Shown here: positions 18,831 to 29,585 of the stretch, one piece after another | Layout: each line of letters opens with the position of its first letter | Position numbering within the stretch: the stretch's first letter is position 1 | DNA from: an uncultured Coprococcus sp. | Lineage (GTDB): Bacteria; Bacillota; Clostridia; Lachnospirales; Lachnospiraceae | NCBI GenBank assembly: GCA_947626675.1 | Contig: CANQTC010000005.1 | Location: 62,001-126,000 of the forward strand | DNA length: 64,000 nt | Reading direction: 5' to 3' | Made by a program: the position numbers and the translations under genes | Notes under the pieces: model-generated | What the model saw: the letters and a program-made list of their open reading frames with translations, nothing else | Databases searched by the model: none | Told to the model about the DNA's origin: nothing

Positions 18831-21458
18831 TTATTTATTTGCAATTGCAGCCTGTGCAGCAGCAAGTCTTGCGATTGGTACTCTGAATGGTGAACATGAT
18901 ACATAATCAAGACCAATCTTGTGGCAGAACTCAACTGATGAAGGGTCACCACCATGCTCGCCACAGATACCAATATGAAGCTTGTTATTAACAGGCTTAC
19001 CAAGCTTGATAGCTGTTTCCATAAGCTTACCAACACCTGTCTGGTCAAGCTTTGCAAATGGGTCATTCTCAAAAATCTTTGTATCATAGTAAGCATCAAG
19101 GAACTTACCAGCATCATCTCTTGAGAAACCGAATGTCATCTGTGTAAGGTCGTTTGTACCGAAACAGAAGAAGTCAGCCTCAGCAGCAATTTCATCTGCT
19201 GTAAGAGCAGCTCTTGGGATTTCAATCATTGTACCTACTTCGTACTCAAGCTCAGCGCCGGCAGCAGCGATTTCTGCATCAGCAGTTTCTACTACAACCT
19301 TCTTAACGAACTTAAGCTCTTTTACTTCACATACAAGCGGAATCATGATTTCAGGCTTAACTGCCCAATCAGGATGTGCTTTCTTTACATTGATAGCGGC
19401 ACGAATAACAGCCTTTGTCTGCATCTTAGCAATCTCAGGATATGTTACAGCAAGACGGCATCCTCTGTGTCCCATCATTGGGTTGAACTCATGAAGTGAA
19501 TCAATAATATTCTTGATTTCTTCTACAGTCTTGCCCTGTGCGTCTGCAAGCTTCTTGATGTCAGCTTCCTCTGTAGGAACGAACTCATGAAGCGGTGGGT
19601 CCAGGAATCTGATAGTAACAGGATTTCCTTCAAGAGCCTCATAAAGTGCTTCAAAGTCTCCCTGCTGATATGGAAGAATCTTCTCAAGCGCTGCTTCTCT
19701 TTCTTCAACTGTATCGGAACAAATCATTTCACGGAATGCTGCAATTCTGTCTTCCTCGAAGAACATATGCTCTGTACGGCAAAGACCAATACCTTCAGCA
19801 CCAAGCTCACGAGCTTTCTTAGCATCAGCAGGTGTATCTGCATTTGTTCTAACCTTCAGTGTTCTATACTTGTCAGCCCAAGCCATAACTCTTCCGAATG
19901 TACCTGCGATTGTTGCATCAACAGTCTTGATAACGCCTTCGTAGATGTTACCTGTTGAACCGTCTATTGAGATGTAATCTCCTTCAACGAATGTCTTTCC
20001 GGCAAGCGTAAACTTCTTGTTTGCTTCATCCATTGCGATATCTCCACAACCGGATACACAGCATGTACCCATACCACGCGCAACAACTGCTGCATGAGAT
20101 GTCATACCACCACGAACGGTAAGGATACCCTGAGCAGCCTTCATACCTGTGATATCTTCCGGTGATGTCTCAAGTCTTACAAGAACAACTTTCTCTCCCT
20201 TTGCAGCCCATTCAACAGCATCCTCTGCTGAGAATACAACCTTACCACAAGCAGCACCAGGTGAAGCACCGAGTCCCTTTCCAAGTGGTGTAGCAGCCTT
20301 AAGCTCTGCTGCATCGAACTGTGGATGAAGAAGTGTATCAAGATTTCTAGGGTCTATCATCGCTACTGCTTCTTCCTCTGTTCTCATACCCTCATCAACA
20401 AGGTCACATGCAATCTGAAGGGCAGCCTGAGCTGTTCTCTTACCATTTCTTGTCTGAAGCATATAAAGCTTACCATGTTCTACTGTAAACTCCATATCCT
20501 GCATATCTCTGTAGTGATTTTCAAGTGTATTGCATACTTCCTTAAACTGAGCAAATGCTTCAGGGAACTTCTGCTCCATCTCTGAGATGTGCATAGGTGT
20601 ACGAACACCGGCAACAACGTCCTCACCCTGTGCATTTGTAAGGAACTCACCAAATAAGCCCTTAGCACCTGTTGCAGGGTCTCTTGTAAATGCAACACCT
20701 GTACCACAGTCATCACCCATGTTACCAAATGCCATTGACTGTACGTTAACTGCTGTACCCCATGAATATGGAATATCATTATCTCTTCTGTATACATTCG
20801 CTCTAGGGTTGTCCCATGAACGGAATACGGCTTTAATAGCACCCATAAGCTGCTCCTTAGGATCATCAGGGAAATCAGTACCGATTTTAGACTTATACTC
20901 AGCCTTGAACTGTCCTGCAAGCTCCTTCAAGTCTTCTGCTGTAAGTTCTACGTCAAATGTAACACCCTTCTTAGCCTTCATCTCGTCGATAAGCTCTTCA
21001 AAATACTTCTTACCAACTTCCATAACTACGTCTGAATACATCTGAATAAATCTTCTGTAGCAATCCCAAGCCCAACGTGGGTTGTTAGACATCTTTGCGA
21101 TAACTTCGACAACTTCCTCATTCAGACCAAGATTAAGAATGGTATCCATCATACCAGGCATTGATGCTCTAGCACCTGAACGAACTGATACAAGAAGCGG
21201 ATTCTCCTTGTCACCAAATTTCTTACCTGTTATCTCTTCCATCTTAACAATATACTCATTGATTTCAGCCATAATCTCAGGGTTGATTTCACGACCATCC
21301 TCATAATACTGTGTACATGCCTCTGTTGAAATTGTAAATCCCTGAGGAACCGGAAGACCAATGTTGGTCATTTCAGCAAGGTTGGCACCCTTACCTCCGA
21401 GAAGTTCTCTCATGTTCGCATTACCTTCTGAGAAAAGGTAACAATACTTCTTTGCCAT
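18831..21458 (-). CDS. ppdK: Pyruvate, phosphate dikinase
   Basis: MAKKYCYLFSEGNANMRELLGGKGANLAEMTNIGLPVPQGFTI...GGMTSHAAVVARGMG...CGEHGGDPSSVEFCHKIGLDYVSCSPFRVPIARLAAAQA. Start set at 21458. Confidence 0.97.
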   Translation of the reverse strand: MAKKYCYLFSEGNANMRELLGGKGANLAEMTNIGLPVPQGFTISTEACTQYYEDGREINPEIMAEINEYIVKMEEITGKKFGDKENPLLVSVRSGARASMPGMMDTILNLGLNEEVVEVIAKMSNNPRWAWDCYRRFIQMYSDVVMEVGKKYFEELIDEMKAKKGVTFDVELTAEDLKELAGQFKAEYKSKIGTDFPDDPKEQLMGAIKAVFRSWDNPRANVYRRDNDIPYSWGTAVNVQSMAFGNMGDDCGTGVAFTRDPATGAKGLFGEFLTNAQGEDVVAGVRTPMHISEMEQKFPEAFAQFKEVCNTLENHYRDMQDMEFTVEHGKLYMLQTRNGKRTAQAALQIACDLVDEGMRTEEEAVAMIDPRNLDTLLHPQFDAAELKAATPLGKGLGASPGAACGKVVFSAEDAVEWAAKGEKVVLVRLETSPEDITGMKAAQGILTVRGGMTSHAAVVARGMGTCCVSGCGDIAMDEANKKFTLAGKTFVEGDYISIDGSTGNIYEGVIKTVDATIAGTFGRVMAWADKYRTLKVRTNADTPADAKKARELGAEGIGLCRTEHMFFEEDRIAAFREMICSDTVEEREAALEKILPYQQGDFEALYEALEGNPVTIRFLDPPLHEFVPTEEADIKKLADAQGKTVEEIKNIIDSLHEFNPMMGHRGCRLAVTYPEIAKMQTKAVIRAAINVKKAHPDWAVKPEIMIPLVCEVKELKFVKKVVVETADAEIAAAGAELEYEVGTMIEIPRAALTADEIAAEADFFCFGTNDLTQMTFGFSRDDAGKFLDAYYDTKIFENDPFAKLDQTGVGKLMETAIKLGKPVNNKLHIGICGEHGGDPSSVEFCHKIGLDYVSCSPFRVPIARLAAAQAAIANK

Positions 21459-21625
21459 TCGTATATACCTCCTAAGTAATATAGTAATATTTGTAGGCGA
21501 AAATACCAAATTTTCACACCACTCTGTATCAATTATATCATAGACACCTATATTATTAAACCATTTTTTAATAAAAATTCATATTTTTGGAACGAAACAC
21601 GTTATTCTGTTTTTGTTTTTAAGTT

Positions 21626-24600
21626 TTATTTTTTCGTTATAAAACCTTGTTTTACAAAATAATTGATATAGCTGCCAAGCAATCCCTTGTCTACCGGCGG
21701 ACATGTAATACCGGAATCTTTCAGGAATTCATCTGTATTACTTGTATCAAATATCGGCTGTAATTCAGAATATCTTCTTATGATACCATCTTCTTTTTCA
21801 CTGTTCTCATCAAACAGACAGCTTAAAATATTCAATACGTTCTTCTCAGGAGTTGATTCCTTAAGCTCTTTATACCATTGGATATATGGAATTATCTCTA
21901 TAGGATATCCACATTCTTCCATGATATTTTTTGTTTCGATTGCACTTGCTATATTTTTATTTACCAGATTAAATGCTTTTTCATATGCATTTTCGTTTTT
22001 AGAAATATAAACAACTGCATTACTTACATAGTCGACAGGCGTAATATATAATTTAAGGTCTGCATTCGGCATTTTGCCTGTCTGAATGGAAGATACCAGT
22101 ATTCTGCTTATCAAATCACCCAGATTCCAGATTCCGTTATCCTTTGCACCTGTAATATCTCCCGGTCTGAATATAACAGTTTTAAGCCCTCTGCTTTGTG
22201 CTGTCTTAACCAGCTTTTCTGCCACCCATTTGGTCTGTGAATAACCCAGGAAGTATCCATCTGACGATTCTAATCCATCATCTTCATAAACATGTTTGCC
22301 AAAATGGCTTGGGTTATCATAAACACTAAAAGAAGATATGTAATTGAAATATTTCGGTTTCGCTTCACACGCAAAACGTAAACATTCTTCAGTTCCGTAT
22401 ACATTTGATTTCTTCAAATATTCATATGGGAACATAAAGTTTAATAATGCACCGTTATGATAAACAACCTCTACCTCCTGAACAAGTTTTTCGTATGTGT
22501 AGTCTTCTATTCCCAAATGTGGTTTCGTCAAATCACCTGTAACCGGATAAATATATTGTTCAAAAGAATTGTCCCAACATTCATAATGCTGCATATTCTT
22601 TTTAATTCGCTCCATGCCCTTATCAATACTATCAGCCCTGCAATGACAATATATTTTTTTATCTTCCGCATTACAGTTCTTAAGAATATCCGCTATCAGA
22701 TAAGCGCCCAAAAATCCCGTTGAACCCGTCAGGAAAAATACAGAACATTCTGATGGTTTTTTATCATATTCACCATTTATTTGAATATCTTCTGCCAGCT
22801 TACATTCTTTATATAAATCCACAGCCTTAAAAGCAGCCGTTCCATTTTTTATTTTACTCTTAATCTGATTGGCAATGCCGCATACACTAGGAGCTAATAA
22901 TATCTCTCTGGCATCAAATTTAACATCAAAATTATGCTCTAATGCAACAATTAATTCAAGTGTGTCAAATGAATTACCCCCCAGTTCCAAAAAGCTCTTA
23001 TCTAATTCCACATCTGCCGTATGTAATATCTTATCGAAAATATCTCTTACACCCTGTTCAACAATATCAGAACATACAGCCTTATTCGTATGCGTATTAT
23101 CATCGCCGGCAGTAAGGCTTGAAAAACTTGAATACAACAGCTGAAGGCACCCCGTTTTGTAATCTCTTCTTATCTTATGTATACGAAGTTTTCCATTATC
23201 TGTACGCACTAACGAAGCCTGTTTAACAAAAAGCACATCATGCGGTGAAACCTCAAATACCTCTGTAACCTTACTTGTTATGCGTTCTGAAAGAGATTCA
23301 TAATCCAACTTTTCATTATTACCAACTTCAACAATAATCACAACACGTTCCCTTCCATCAACAGCATATGAAAACGAACAAACTGTATGGTTCGCAAGTT
23401 CCGGAACACTACGGTAAATAGTATGCTGAATATCTGCAGGATAAATGTTATGACCATTAATAATAATCATTTCTTTAATTCTTCCAGTAACATACAACAA
23501 ACCTTCATAGAGAACGCCCATATCGCCGGTTCTCAGGAAATCACCTTCATATCCGTCAATTTTGTGGTGAAAGTTTTTATTTTCTTCTATGCTGCCTAAG
23601 TATCCACGGGTTACGGAAGCTCCCTGAATACAAACCTCACCAATCTGACAACTATCGGAAACTTCTTTAGAAGGCTCATTCAAATCAACAACAACCATTT
23701 TCAAACATCTTACAGGACGTCCATTGGACATAACGGACTTATATGTATGTGTTTTCAATTCTTCGTCAGTTAATACCTTAAAACGGTTATTCTTATATGC
23801 TTCGTAATCAATATTTCTCTTCTCATATCCATCATGTTCCCCACTTGCTACACATACATTTTCTGCAAGACCATAGCTTAATGTAAACAATTCCGGCTTC
23901 AGATTAAACAAATCGCAAAAACTTTCTATTGTATCCGGAAGTACCATTTCAGTCCCATTTCCAATATTCTTAAGGCAGCTCAAATCAAACTGCGATGCCA
24001 CCTTTTTATCTATTATCCTGGAACATAAATCATAAGCAGAATTCGGCGCTACCGTTATCTCCACTCTGAAATCTGATATTGTTTTCATCCAGATAAGCGG
24101 ATTACGCATAAAGTCCGTTGTTCTAATGATATATGCAACTCTGTCTGAATACACACTCTTCAAAAGTATTAATATCAAACCTACATTATGGAAAAATGGA
24201 ACCCACGAAGTAATTGAACGTTGGCATGTTGGCACAATATATTGAAAATCCTTTAAATGAGCCATAACATTACGATATTCCGTCATAATACCTTTTGGCT
24301 CATTTGTAGAACCGGAAGAATACTGTAAATAAACAATATCATCTTCCTGTGTATCATATGGTTCATATTCGATATTTTCATTCAGCGTATTGCTCCAGTC
24401 GTGTATAAATTCGATACCTGTTGTCTCTAATTCACCCATTCTTTCACGAAAAGCATCATAAATATGCTCTGCTACCAAAACAGCTTCCGGACTGCACGAT
24501 TTTACAACTGAATAAAAGCGATTTATTTTCCCTTCATCAACCGGAATCGGAAGAAGTGAGAATACGATACCACGCAACAGGCATGCATAAATTGTATAAA

Positions 24601-24811
24601 CATTATCCAATGTATTATCACAAAATATAATTACTTTTTTCCCTTGCGTAATACCATGCTGCTCCATAACTGCGGCATAATCATTCATTTTTCTCCATAG
24701 TTTACTGTAGCTTACCTCCTCATGCCCCTTCTCATAGTCTACTGCTACATAAAGAAGATGGTCATTTTCTGCCTTAGAACGTAATTTGATGTCCTGTACT
24801 AATTGATTCAT
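21626..24811 (-). CDS. Fatty-acyl-AMP-ligase-like adenylation domain / acyl carrier domain / thioester reductase (A-T-R) protein
   Basis: Adenylation core YLQYSSGSTNEPKGIM, WVPFFHNVGLI, LSYGLAENVCVASG, LRTGDMGVLYEG; carrier-domain Ser in LELGGNSFDTLEL; reductase FFLTGSTGFLGAYLIADIL and YSQTKWVAEKLV. Confidence 0.88.
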   Translation of the reverse strand: MNQLVQDIKLRSKAENDHLLYVAVDYEKGHEEVSYSKLWRKMNDYAAVMEQHGITQGKKVIIFCDNTLDNVYTIYACLLRGIVFSLLPIPVDEGKINRFYSVVKSCSPEAVLVAEHIYDAFRERMGELETTGIEFIHDWSNTLNENIEYEPYDTQEDDIVYLQYSSGSTNEPKGIMTEYRNVMAHLKDFQYIVPTCQRSITSWVPFFHNVGLILILLKSVYSDRVAYIIRTTDFMRNPLIWMKTISDFRVEITVAPNSAYDLCSRIIDKKVASQFDLSCLKNIGNGTEMVLPDTIESFCDLFNLKPELFTLSYGLAENVCVASGEHDGYEKRNIDYEAYKNNRFKVLTDEELKTHTYKSVMSNGRPVRCLKMVVVDLNEPSKEVSDSCQIGEVCIQGASVTRGYLGSIEENKNFHHKIDGYEGDFLRTGDMGVLYEGLLYVTGRIKEMIIINGHNIYPADIQHTIYRSVPELANHTVCSFSYAVDGRERVVIIVEVGNNEKLDYESLSERITSKVTEVFEVSPHDVLFVKQASLVRTDNGKLRIHKIRRDYKTGCLQLLYSSFSSLTAGDDNTHTNKAVCSDIVEQGVRDIFDKILHTADVELDKSFLELGGNSFDTLELIVALEHNFDVKFDAREILLAPSVCGIANQIKSKIKNGTAAFKAVDLYKECKLAEDIQINGEYDKKPSECSVFFLTGSTGFLGAYLIADILKNCNAEDKKIYCHCRADSIDKGMERIKKNMQHYECWDNSFEQYIYPVTGDLTKPHLGIEDYTYEKLVQEVEVVYHNGALLNFMFPYEYLKKSNVYGTEECLRFACEAKPKYFNYISSFSVYDNPSHFGKHVYEDDGLESSDGYFLGYSQTKWVAEKLVKTAQSRGLKTVIFRPGDITGAKDNGIWNLGDLISRILVSSIQTGKMPNADLKLYITPVDYVSNAVVYISKNENAYEKAFNLVNKNIASAIETKNIMEECGYPIEIIPYIQWYKELKESTPEKNVLNILSCLFDENSEKEDGIIRRYSELQPIFDTSNTDEFLKDSGITCPPVDKGLLGSYINYFVKQGFITKK

Positions 24812-25000
24812 GTACTTTCCTCCCTGTATAATTCAATACGAAATCACTTTTCTGTATAATACAAACAATTATAGCATTTATTTTTTGTGCAAAATACCCA
24901 GTCAATATTTGTATTATAATTCTTTCGTTGGTATTTTACAATAACTTTTTCGGATATTCTAAATATTTTTTTCTTATTTGCACAAAATCATTATATATAC

Positions 25001-25044
25001 AAAAAAATCCTGAAAACAGCATCATTATTTCTGTTTTCAGGATT
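25001..25044 (-). terminator. Rho-independent terminator downstream of the class III aminotransferase
   Basis: AATCCTGAAAACAG (25006-25019) / CTGTTTTCAGGATT (25031-25044), T-run on the minus strand. Confidence 0.85.
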
Positions 25045-25067
25045 GCTCATGTGTGTAAAATATAAAA

Positions 25068-26306
25068 TTATCCTTCTATCGAATGACTCAAAATCTCAAG
25101 TCCTTTCATCAGTTCATCGTCCGGTGTAGTAAGCGGCGGCATCACTTTAATGACACGATTATCTCTTCCTGCACGCTCTATAACAAGACCGTTTTCAAAT
25201 GCTTTTGCTGTAATCTTCTTTGCAGCAGCATCATTTTCAACTTCAACTCCCCACAGAAGTCCAATACCGCGTATCGCTTTTACCTTTGCCTTTACGTTCG
25301 TTTCAAGGAATTCTTTTACAATCTCACCTTTCCGTTTTACTTCTGATTCTATGTTCTCATTCAGCATAAATTCCAAGCCTGCCTTTGCTGCCACCATCGA
25401 AAGCTGAAGTCCTCTGAATGTTCCTGTATGCTCTCCCGGTGTCCACAGGTCATACTCTGATTTAAAAATTGCAAGCGCCATAGGGAATGGATAACCGCCT
25501 ATAGACTTTGACAAAGTAAACATATCCGGCTGAATTCCTGCTCTTTCAAACGAGAAGAATGTACCTGTTCTTGCGCAACCTACCTGCACATCATCAACTA
25601 CCATAAGAATATCATTCTTATCACAGAATTTTCTGAGAGCCTGAAGATATTCTACTGAAAATACATGAACACCGCCATCAGCCTGTACTGTTTCTATAAA
25701 TATGGCAGCAGGCTTTTCCACACCTGAATGGTCGTCATCAAGAAGTGTCTGCATATAAGCGATAGTATCAAGCTCCGGAAACATATACGGAGCAGGAACA
25801 TGATATACATTTTCCAACGGAACACCTGCGGCGCTGCGGCTGCATGCATCACTTGTGAGTGCAAGTGAACCAAGTGTCATTCCATGAAAACATCCCATAT
25901 ATGCCCATACCATACTTCTTTTCTTTACTTTGCGGGCAAGCTTCAGTACTGATTCAACAGCATTCGTTCCTGTCGGACCTGCAAACATCACTTTATATCC
26001 ATCAAGACCTCTTGCTTTAAGAATTTTATTTTCAAACAAATCAAGAAACTCAGCCTTTGGTGCAGTCATCATATCAAGTGAATGCATAATACCGTCACTT
26101 TCAATATAATCTATTACCTTTTTCTTAATATAGTCATTATTATGACCATAATTAAGCGCGCCTGCTCCCGAGAAAAAATCTATATATTCTTTTCCATTTG
26201 TATCATACATCTTAGAACCTTTGGCTTTTGTAAAAACCTCAGGAAAGCTTCTGCAATAAGACCTGACCTCTGATTCATAAGTTGAAAATATCTCTTTATC
26301 CTGCAT
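25068..26306 (-). CDS. Class III PLP-dependent aminotransferase (EctB/diaminobutyrate transaminase-like)
   Basis: FFSGAGALNYGHN, FAGPTGTNAVESVLKLARK, DDVQVGCARTGTFFSFE, TLSKSIGGYPFPMA (PLP-Lys). Confidence 0.88.
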   Translation of the reverse strand: MQDKEIFSTYESEVRSYCRSFPEVFTKAKGSKMYDTNGKEYIDFFSGAGALNYGHNNDYIKKKVIDYIESDGIMHSLDMMTAPKAEFLDLFENKILKARGLDGYKVMFAGPTGTNAVESVLKLARKVKKRSMVWAYMGCFHGMTLGSLALTSDACSRSAAGVPLENVYHVPAPYMFPELDTIAYMQTLLDDDHSGVEKPAAIFIETVQADGGVHVFSVEYLQALRKFCDKNDILMVVDDVQVGCARTGTFFSFERAGIQPDMFTLSKSIGGYPFPMALAIFKSEYDLWTPGEHTGTFRGLQLSMVAAKAGLEFMLNENIESEVKRKGEIVKEFLETNVKAKVKAIRGIGLLWGVEVENDAAAKKITAKAFENGLVIERAGRDNRVIKVMPPLTTPDDELMKGLEILSHSIEG

Positions 26307-26370
26307 TTTTTGTATGCCTCCTATTTAGTAATCATAAATACCATTTTCTATGATATCCATTCTTTGTCTC

Positions 26371-27768
26371 TTAATATTCAAACTTCTTCTCGAAGTATGC
26401 CTTAAGCTCCTCTATCTTAATTCTTTCCTGTTCCATGGAATCTCTGTCTCTTACTGTAACAGCTCCGTCTTCCTCCGAATCAAAATCATATGTTACACAG
26501 AATGGTGTACCTATCTCATCCTGTCTTCTATATCTCTTACCGATATTTCCTCTGTCGTCATACTCACAGTTATAATATTTAGATAATTCCGCATATATCT
26601 TTTCTGCACCGTCAGCCAGCTTTTTACTAAGCGGCAACACACCGATTTTCACAGGTGCAAGTGCAGGATGGAAATGAAGAACGGTACGAACATCCGGTTT
26701 TTCCTCCGTTCCGATATTCTCCTCATCGTATGCTGCACAAAGGAAGGCAAGTGTTACTCTGTCTGCACCCAGTGAAGGCTCAATGACATAAGGTATATAT
26801 TTTTCTTTTTTCTCATCATCAAAGTATTCCATCGGCTCACCGGATGTATTCTGATGCTGTGTCAGGTCATAATCCGTTCTGTCAGCAATACCCCAAAGCT
26901 CACCCCAGCCGAATGGGAATAAGAATTCAATATCTGTTGTTCCCTTTGAATAGAAACACAGCTCCTCCGGTGAATGGTCACGCGCTCTCATCTCATCATC
27001 CTTAATGCCAAGCTCTTTCAGCCAGTTGATACAGAAGCTTCTCCAGTATTCAAACCACTCCATGTCTGTTCCCGGCTCACAGAAAAACTCAAGCTCCATC
27101 TGCTCAAACTCTCTTGTTCTGAATGTAAAGTTACCCGGTGTAATCTCATTTCTGAAAGACTTACCAATCTGGCCTATACCAAAAGGAATTTTCTTTCTGG
27201 ATGTTCTCTGAACATTTTTAAAATTAACAAATATTCCCTGTGCCGTCTCCGGCCTTAAGTAAACAGTATTTTTAGCATCTTCTGTTACGCCCTGGAATGT
27301 CTTAAACATCAGGTTAAACTGTCTGATTCCTGTAAAGTTATGCTTACCGCAGCTTGGGCAGCAGATGTTATGCTCTTCAACATACTGCTCCATCTGTTCA
27401 TTTGTCCAACCGTCTACAGAACCCTCTATAGAAATTCCGTTTTCTGCCATATAGTCTTCTATCAATTTATCTGCACGAAATCTCTCATGACATTCTTTAC
27501 AATCCATAAGCGGGTCTGCAAATCCACCCAGATGACCTGATGCAACCCATGTCTGCGGATTCATAAGAATCGCACAATCAACACCCACATTATATGGGTT
27601 TTCCTGAATAAACTTTTTCCACCATGCCTTCTTTACATTATTTTTAAGCTCTACACCGAGATTTCCATAATCCCATGTATTTGCCAGTCCTCCATATATT
27701 TCTGAACCAGGATAAACAAATCCTCTGTTTTTAGCGAGTGCCACAATCTTATCCAATGTCTTTTCCAT
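26371..27768 (-). CDS. glyS: Glycyl-tRNA synthetase (single-chain type)
   Basis: [53 protein letters not shown]...[16 protein letters not shown]. Confidence 0.97.
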   Translation of the reverse strand: MEKTLDKIVALAKNRGFVYPGSEIYGGLANTWDYGNLGVELKNNVKKAWWKKFIQENPYNVGVDCAILMNPQTWVASGHLGGFADPLMDCKECHERFRADKLIEDYMAENGISIEGSVDGWTNEQMEQYVEEHNICCPSCGKHNFTGIRQFNLMFKTFQGVTEDAKNTVYLRPETAQGIFVNFKNVQRTSRKKIPFGIGQIGKSFRNEITPGNFTFRTREFEQMELEFFCEPGTDMEWFEYWRSFCINWLKELGIKDDEMRARDHSPEELCFYSKGTTDIEFLFPFGWGELWGIADRTDYDLTQHQNTSGEPMEYFDDEKKEKYIPYVIEPSLGADRVTLAFLCAAYDEENIGTEEKPDVRTVLHFHPALAPVKIGVLPLSKKLADGAEKIYAELSKYYNCEYDDRGNIGKRYRRQDEIGTPFCVTYDFDSEEDGAVTVRDRDSMEQERIKIEELKAYFEKKFEY

Positions 27769-27840
27769 ATTTGTCCTCCACTATCTTAATATTCCTCTAC
27801 ATTACTATTCGCCTTATTTTATATCCATTCATTGTATTTT

Positions 27841-28584
27841 TCAAGACAGAGAATTAATAATTTGTACCGAATTAAACTTTTTATCTACATAGATATCCAT
27901 AAATTTCCTTATAATATCTGACAATTCCTCTATTACAGCATCCGAAACCTTAAAATTATATAAGCTTCCAAAATTGGCTCCATTGATATATTGCAGCGTA
28001 TATAATGCCTGACCGGATATATGTATCGGATGTATTGCCTTCTTCACGCAGTCCTCACACAATATACCGCCTGATTTTGCATCAAATATATCTGAAAGCT
28101 TCTCATTTCCGCATACGGGACAGCCAAAGCTTTGTATTCCCTGTCCAAATACATCCATAATCTTTACTTCATAAATAATCCTTATCAGCGGTGCAGGCAC
28201 AAGTCCTTTCTTCAGTGCATTCAGGCTTACAAAAAGCAAATTCAGATAATCCGCGGCCCTATCACCTTCATGGGTAAAATATGCCATCATTTCACAAAAA
28301 TATGAACCATAGCAATATTTGTCCATATCAAATGTCAGCTCATGAAAATATTCTTTTACATCAATCCGTTTTACTGTATAGGCATTCCTGCCCTCATAAA
28401 GGGTAAATTCCCCCATAACAAATATCTGGCTTTTTGAAATCAACTGATTTGTCGTCTTTCGTACCCCTTTTGCAAATGCAGTTATCTTGCCGCGTTCTTT
28501 TGTGAGTATCACAAGTCTTCTGTCATACTCCCCTACAAGACCTGTCGCAAGAACAATCCCACTTAAAACAACCTCATCTCTCAT
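27841..28584 (-). CDS. recO: DNA repair protein RecO
   Basis: MRDEVVLSGIVLATGLVGEYDRRLVILTKERGKITAFAKGVRKT; C-terminal Cys4 (CPVCG...CEDC). Precise start uncertain (28584-28611). Confidence 0.92.
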   Translation of the reverse strand: MRDEVVLSGIVLATGLVGEYDRRLVILTKERGKITAFAKGVRKTTNQLISKSQIFVMGEFTLYEGRNAYTVKRIDVKEYFHELTFDMDKYCYGSYFCEMMAYFTHEGDRAADYLNLLFVSLNALKKGLVPAPLIRIIYEVKIMDVFGQGIQSFGCPVCGNEKLSDIFDAKSGGILCEDCVKKAIHPIHISGQALYTLQYINGANFGSLYNFKVSDAVIEELSDIIRKFMDIYVDKKFNSVQIINSLS

Positions 28585-28650
28585 ATCCATCCCTGCCGAA
28601 AATAATTTCAATGTCTATCGACCTGCAAGTAAGCTTCCGTCTAATCAACT

Positions 28651-29550
28651 TTACTCCGTCTTATATCCATAATTCTTAAGAAGCGTATCTGTATCACGCC
28701 AGTCTTTCTTAACCTTAACCCAAAGTTTCAGATTGACCTGTATCCCAAGAAGCTGTTCAATCCCATATCTGGCATGTGTCCCTATCTTTTTTAACATAGC
28801 GCCCTGCTTTCCTATAATAATTCCCTTATGGGAATCCCGCTCACAGATAATCGTCGCATTGATATCCACAATCTTTCCATCCGGTCTTTCCTTCATGGAA
28901 TCGATTACTACGGCAATGCCATGCGGTATCTCTTTATCAAGCTGGCGAAGCGCCTGTTCCCTAATCAGTTCCGAAACAATCTGCCGCTCCGGCTGGTCTG
29001 TTATCGTATCTTCATCATAGAACTGCGGCCCATACGGAAGATACTGATATATGGTTTTAATCAGTTCCTCCTTATTTGTTCCCTTAAGCGCTGATACCGG
29101 AACAATCTCAGCATCAGAAAGCACTTCTTTATAGGTCGATATGGCTTTTATGATATCTTCTTTTTCTACGGAATCGATTTTATTGATTACTATAATAATC
29201 GGTGTCTTTATTCGTTTTAACTGTTCAATAATATATCGTTCTCCGGCGCCTATAAATGTAGTTGCTTCAACAATCCACATAACGACATCGACTTCATTCA
29301 ACGTTCCTTCAGCAACCTTAAGCATATATTCTCCAAGCTTATTCTTCGCCCTGTTAATCCCCGGCGTATCTAAAAAGACAATCTGTCCTTCATCACTTGT
29401 ATAGACGGTCTGTATCCTGTTTCTTGTTGTCTGCGCCTTACTGCTTGTGATTGCAATCTTCTGTCCTATCAACTGATTCATCAATGTAGACTTCCCTACA
29501 TTTGGTCTTCCTACAATTGCTGCAAAGCCTGACTTATAATCTTCCTTCAT
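28651..29550 (-). CDS. era: GTPase Era
   Basis: GFAAIVGRPNVGKSTLMNQLIGQKIAITSSKAQTTRNRI, DTPGI, NKID, C-terminal KH IIGKQGAMLKKIG. Confidence 0.97.
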   Translation of the reverse strand: MKEDYKSGFAAIVGRPNVGKSTLMNQLIGQKIAITSSKAQTTRNRIQTVYTSDEGQIVFLDTPGINRAKNKLGEYMLKVAEGTLNEVDVVMWIVEATTFIGAGERYIIEQLKRIKTPIIIVINKIDSVEKEDIIKAISTYKEVLSDAEIVPVSALKGTNKEELIKTIYQYLPYGPQFYDEDTITDQPERQIVSELIREQALRQLDKEIPHGIAVVIDSMKERPDGKIVDINATIICERDSHKGIIIGKQGAMLKKIGTHARYGIEQLLGIQVNLKLWVKVKKDWRDTDTLLKNYGYKTE

Positions 29551-29585
29551 ATATTACCTCTGTTCCTTTGTATCATTATCCTCAA

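Noticed and set aside
21626-24811. Conventional NRPS module
   Set aside because: No condensation domain (HHxxxDG) is present. The adenylation core looks FAAL-like, and only one carrier and one reductase are present.
24840-24910. Promoter for the FAAL-like gene (TTGACT...TATAAT)
   Set aside because: Spacing between these hexamers is about 26 nt, too long for a sigma-A promoter; not reported as a feature.
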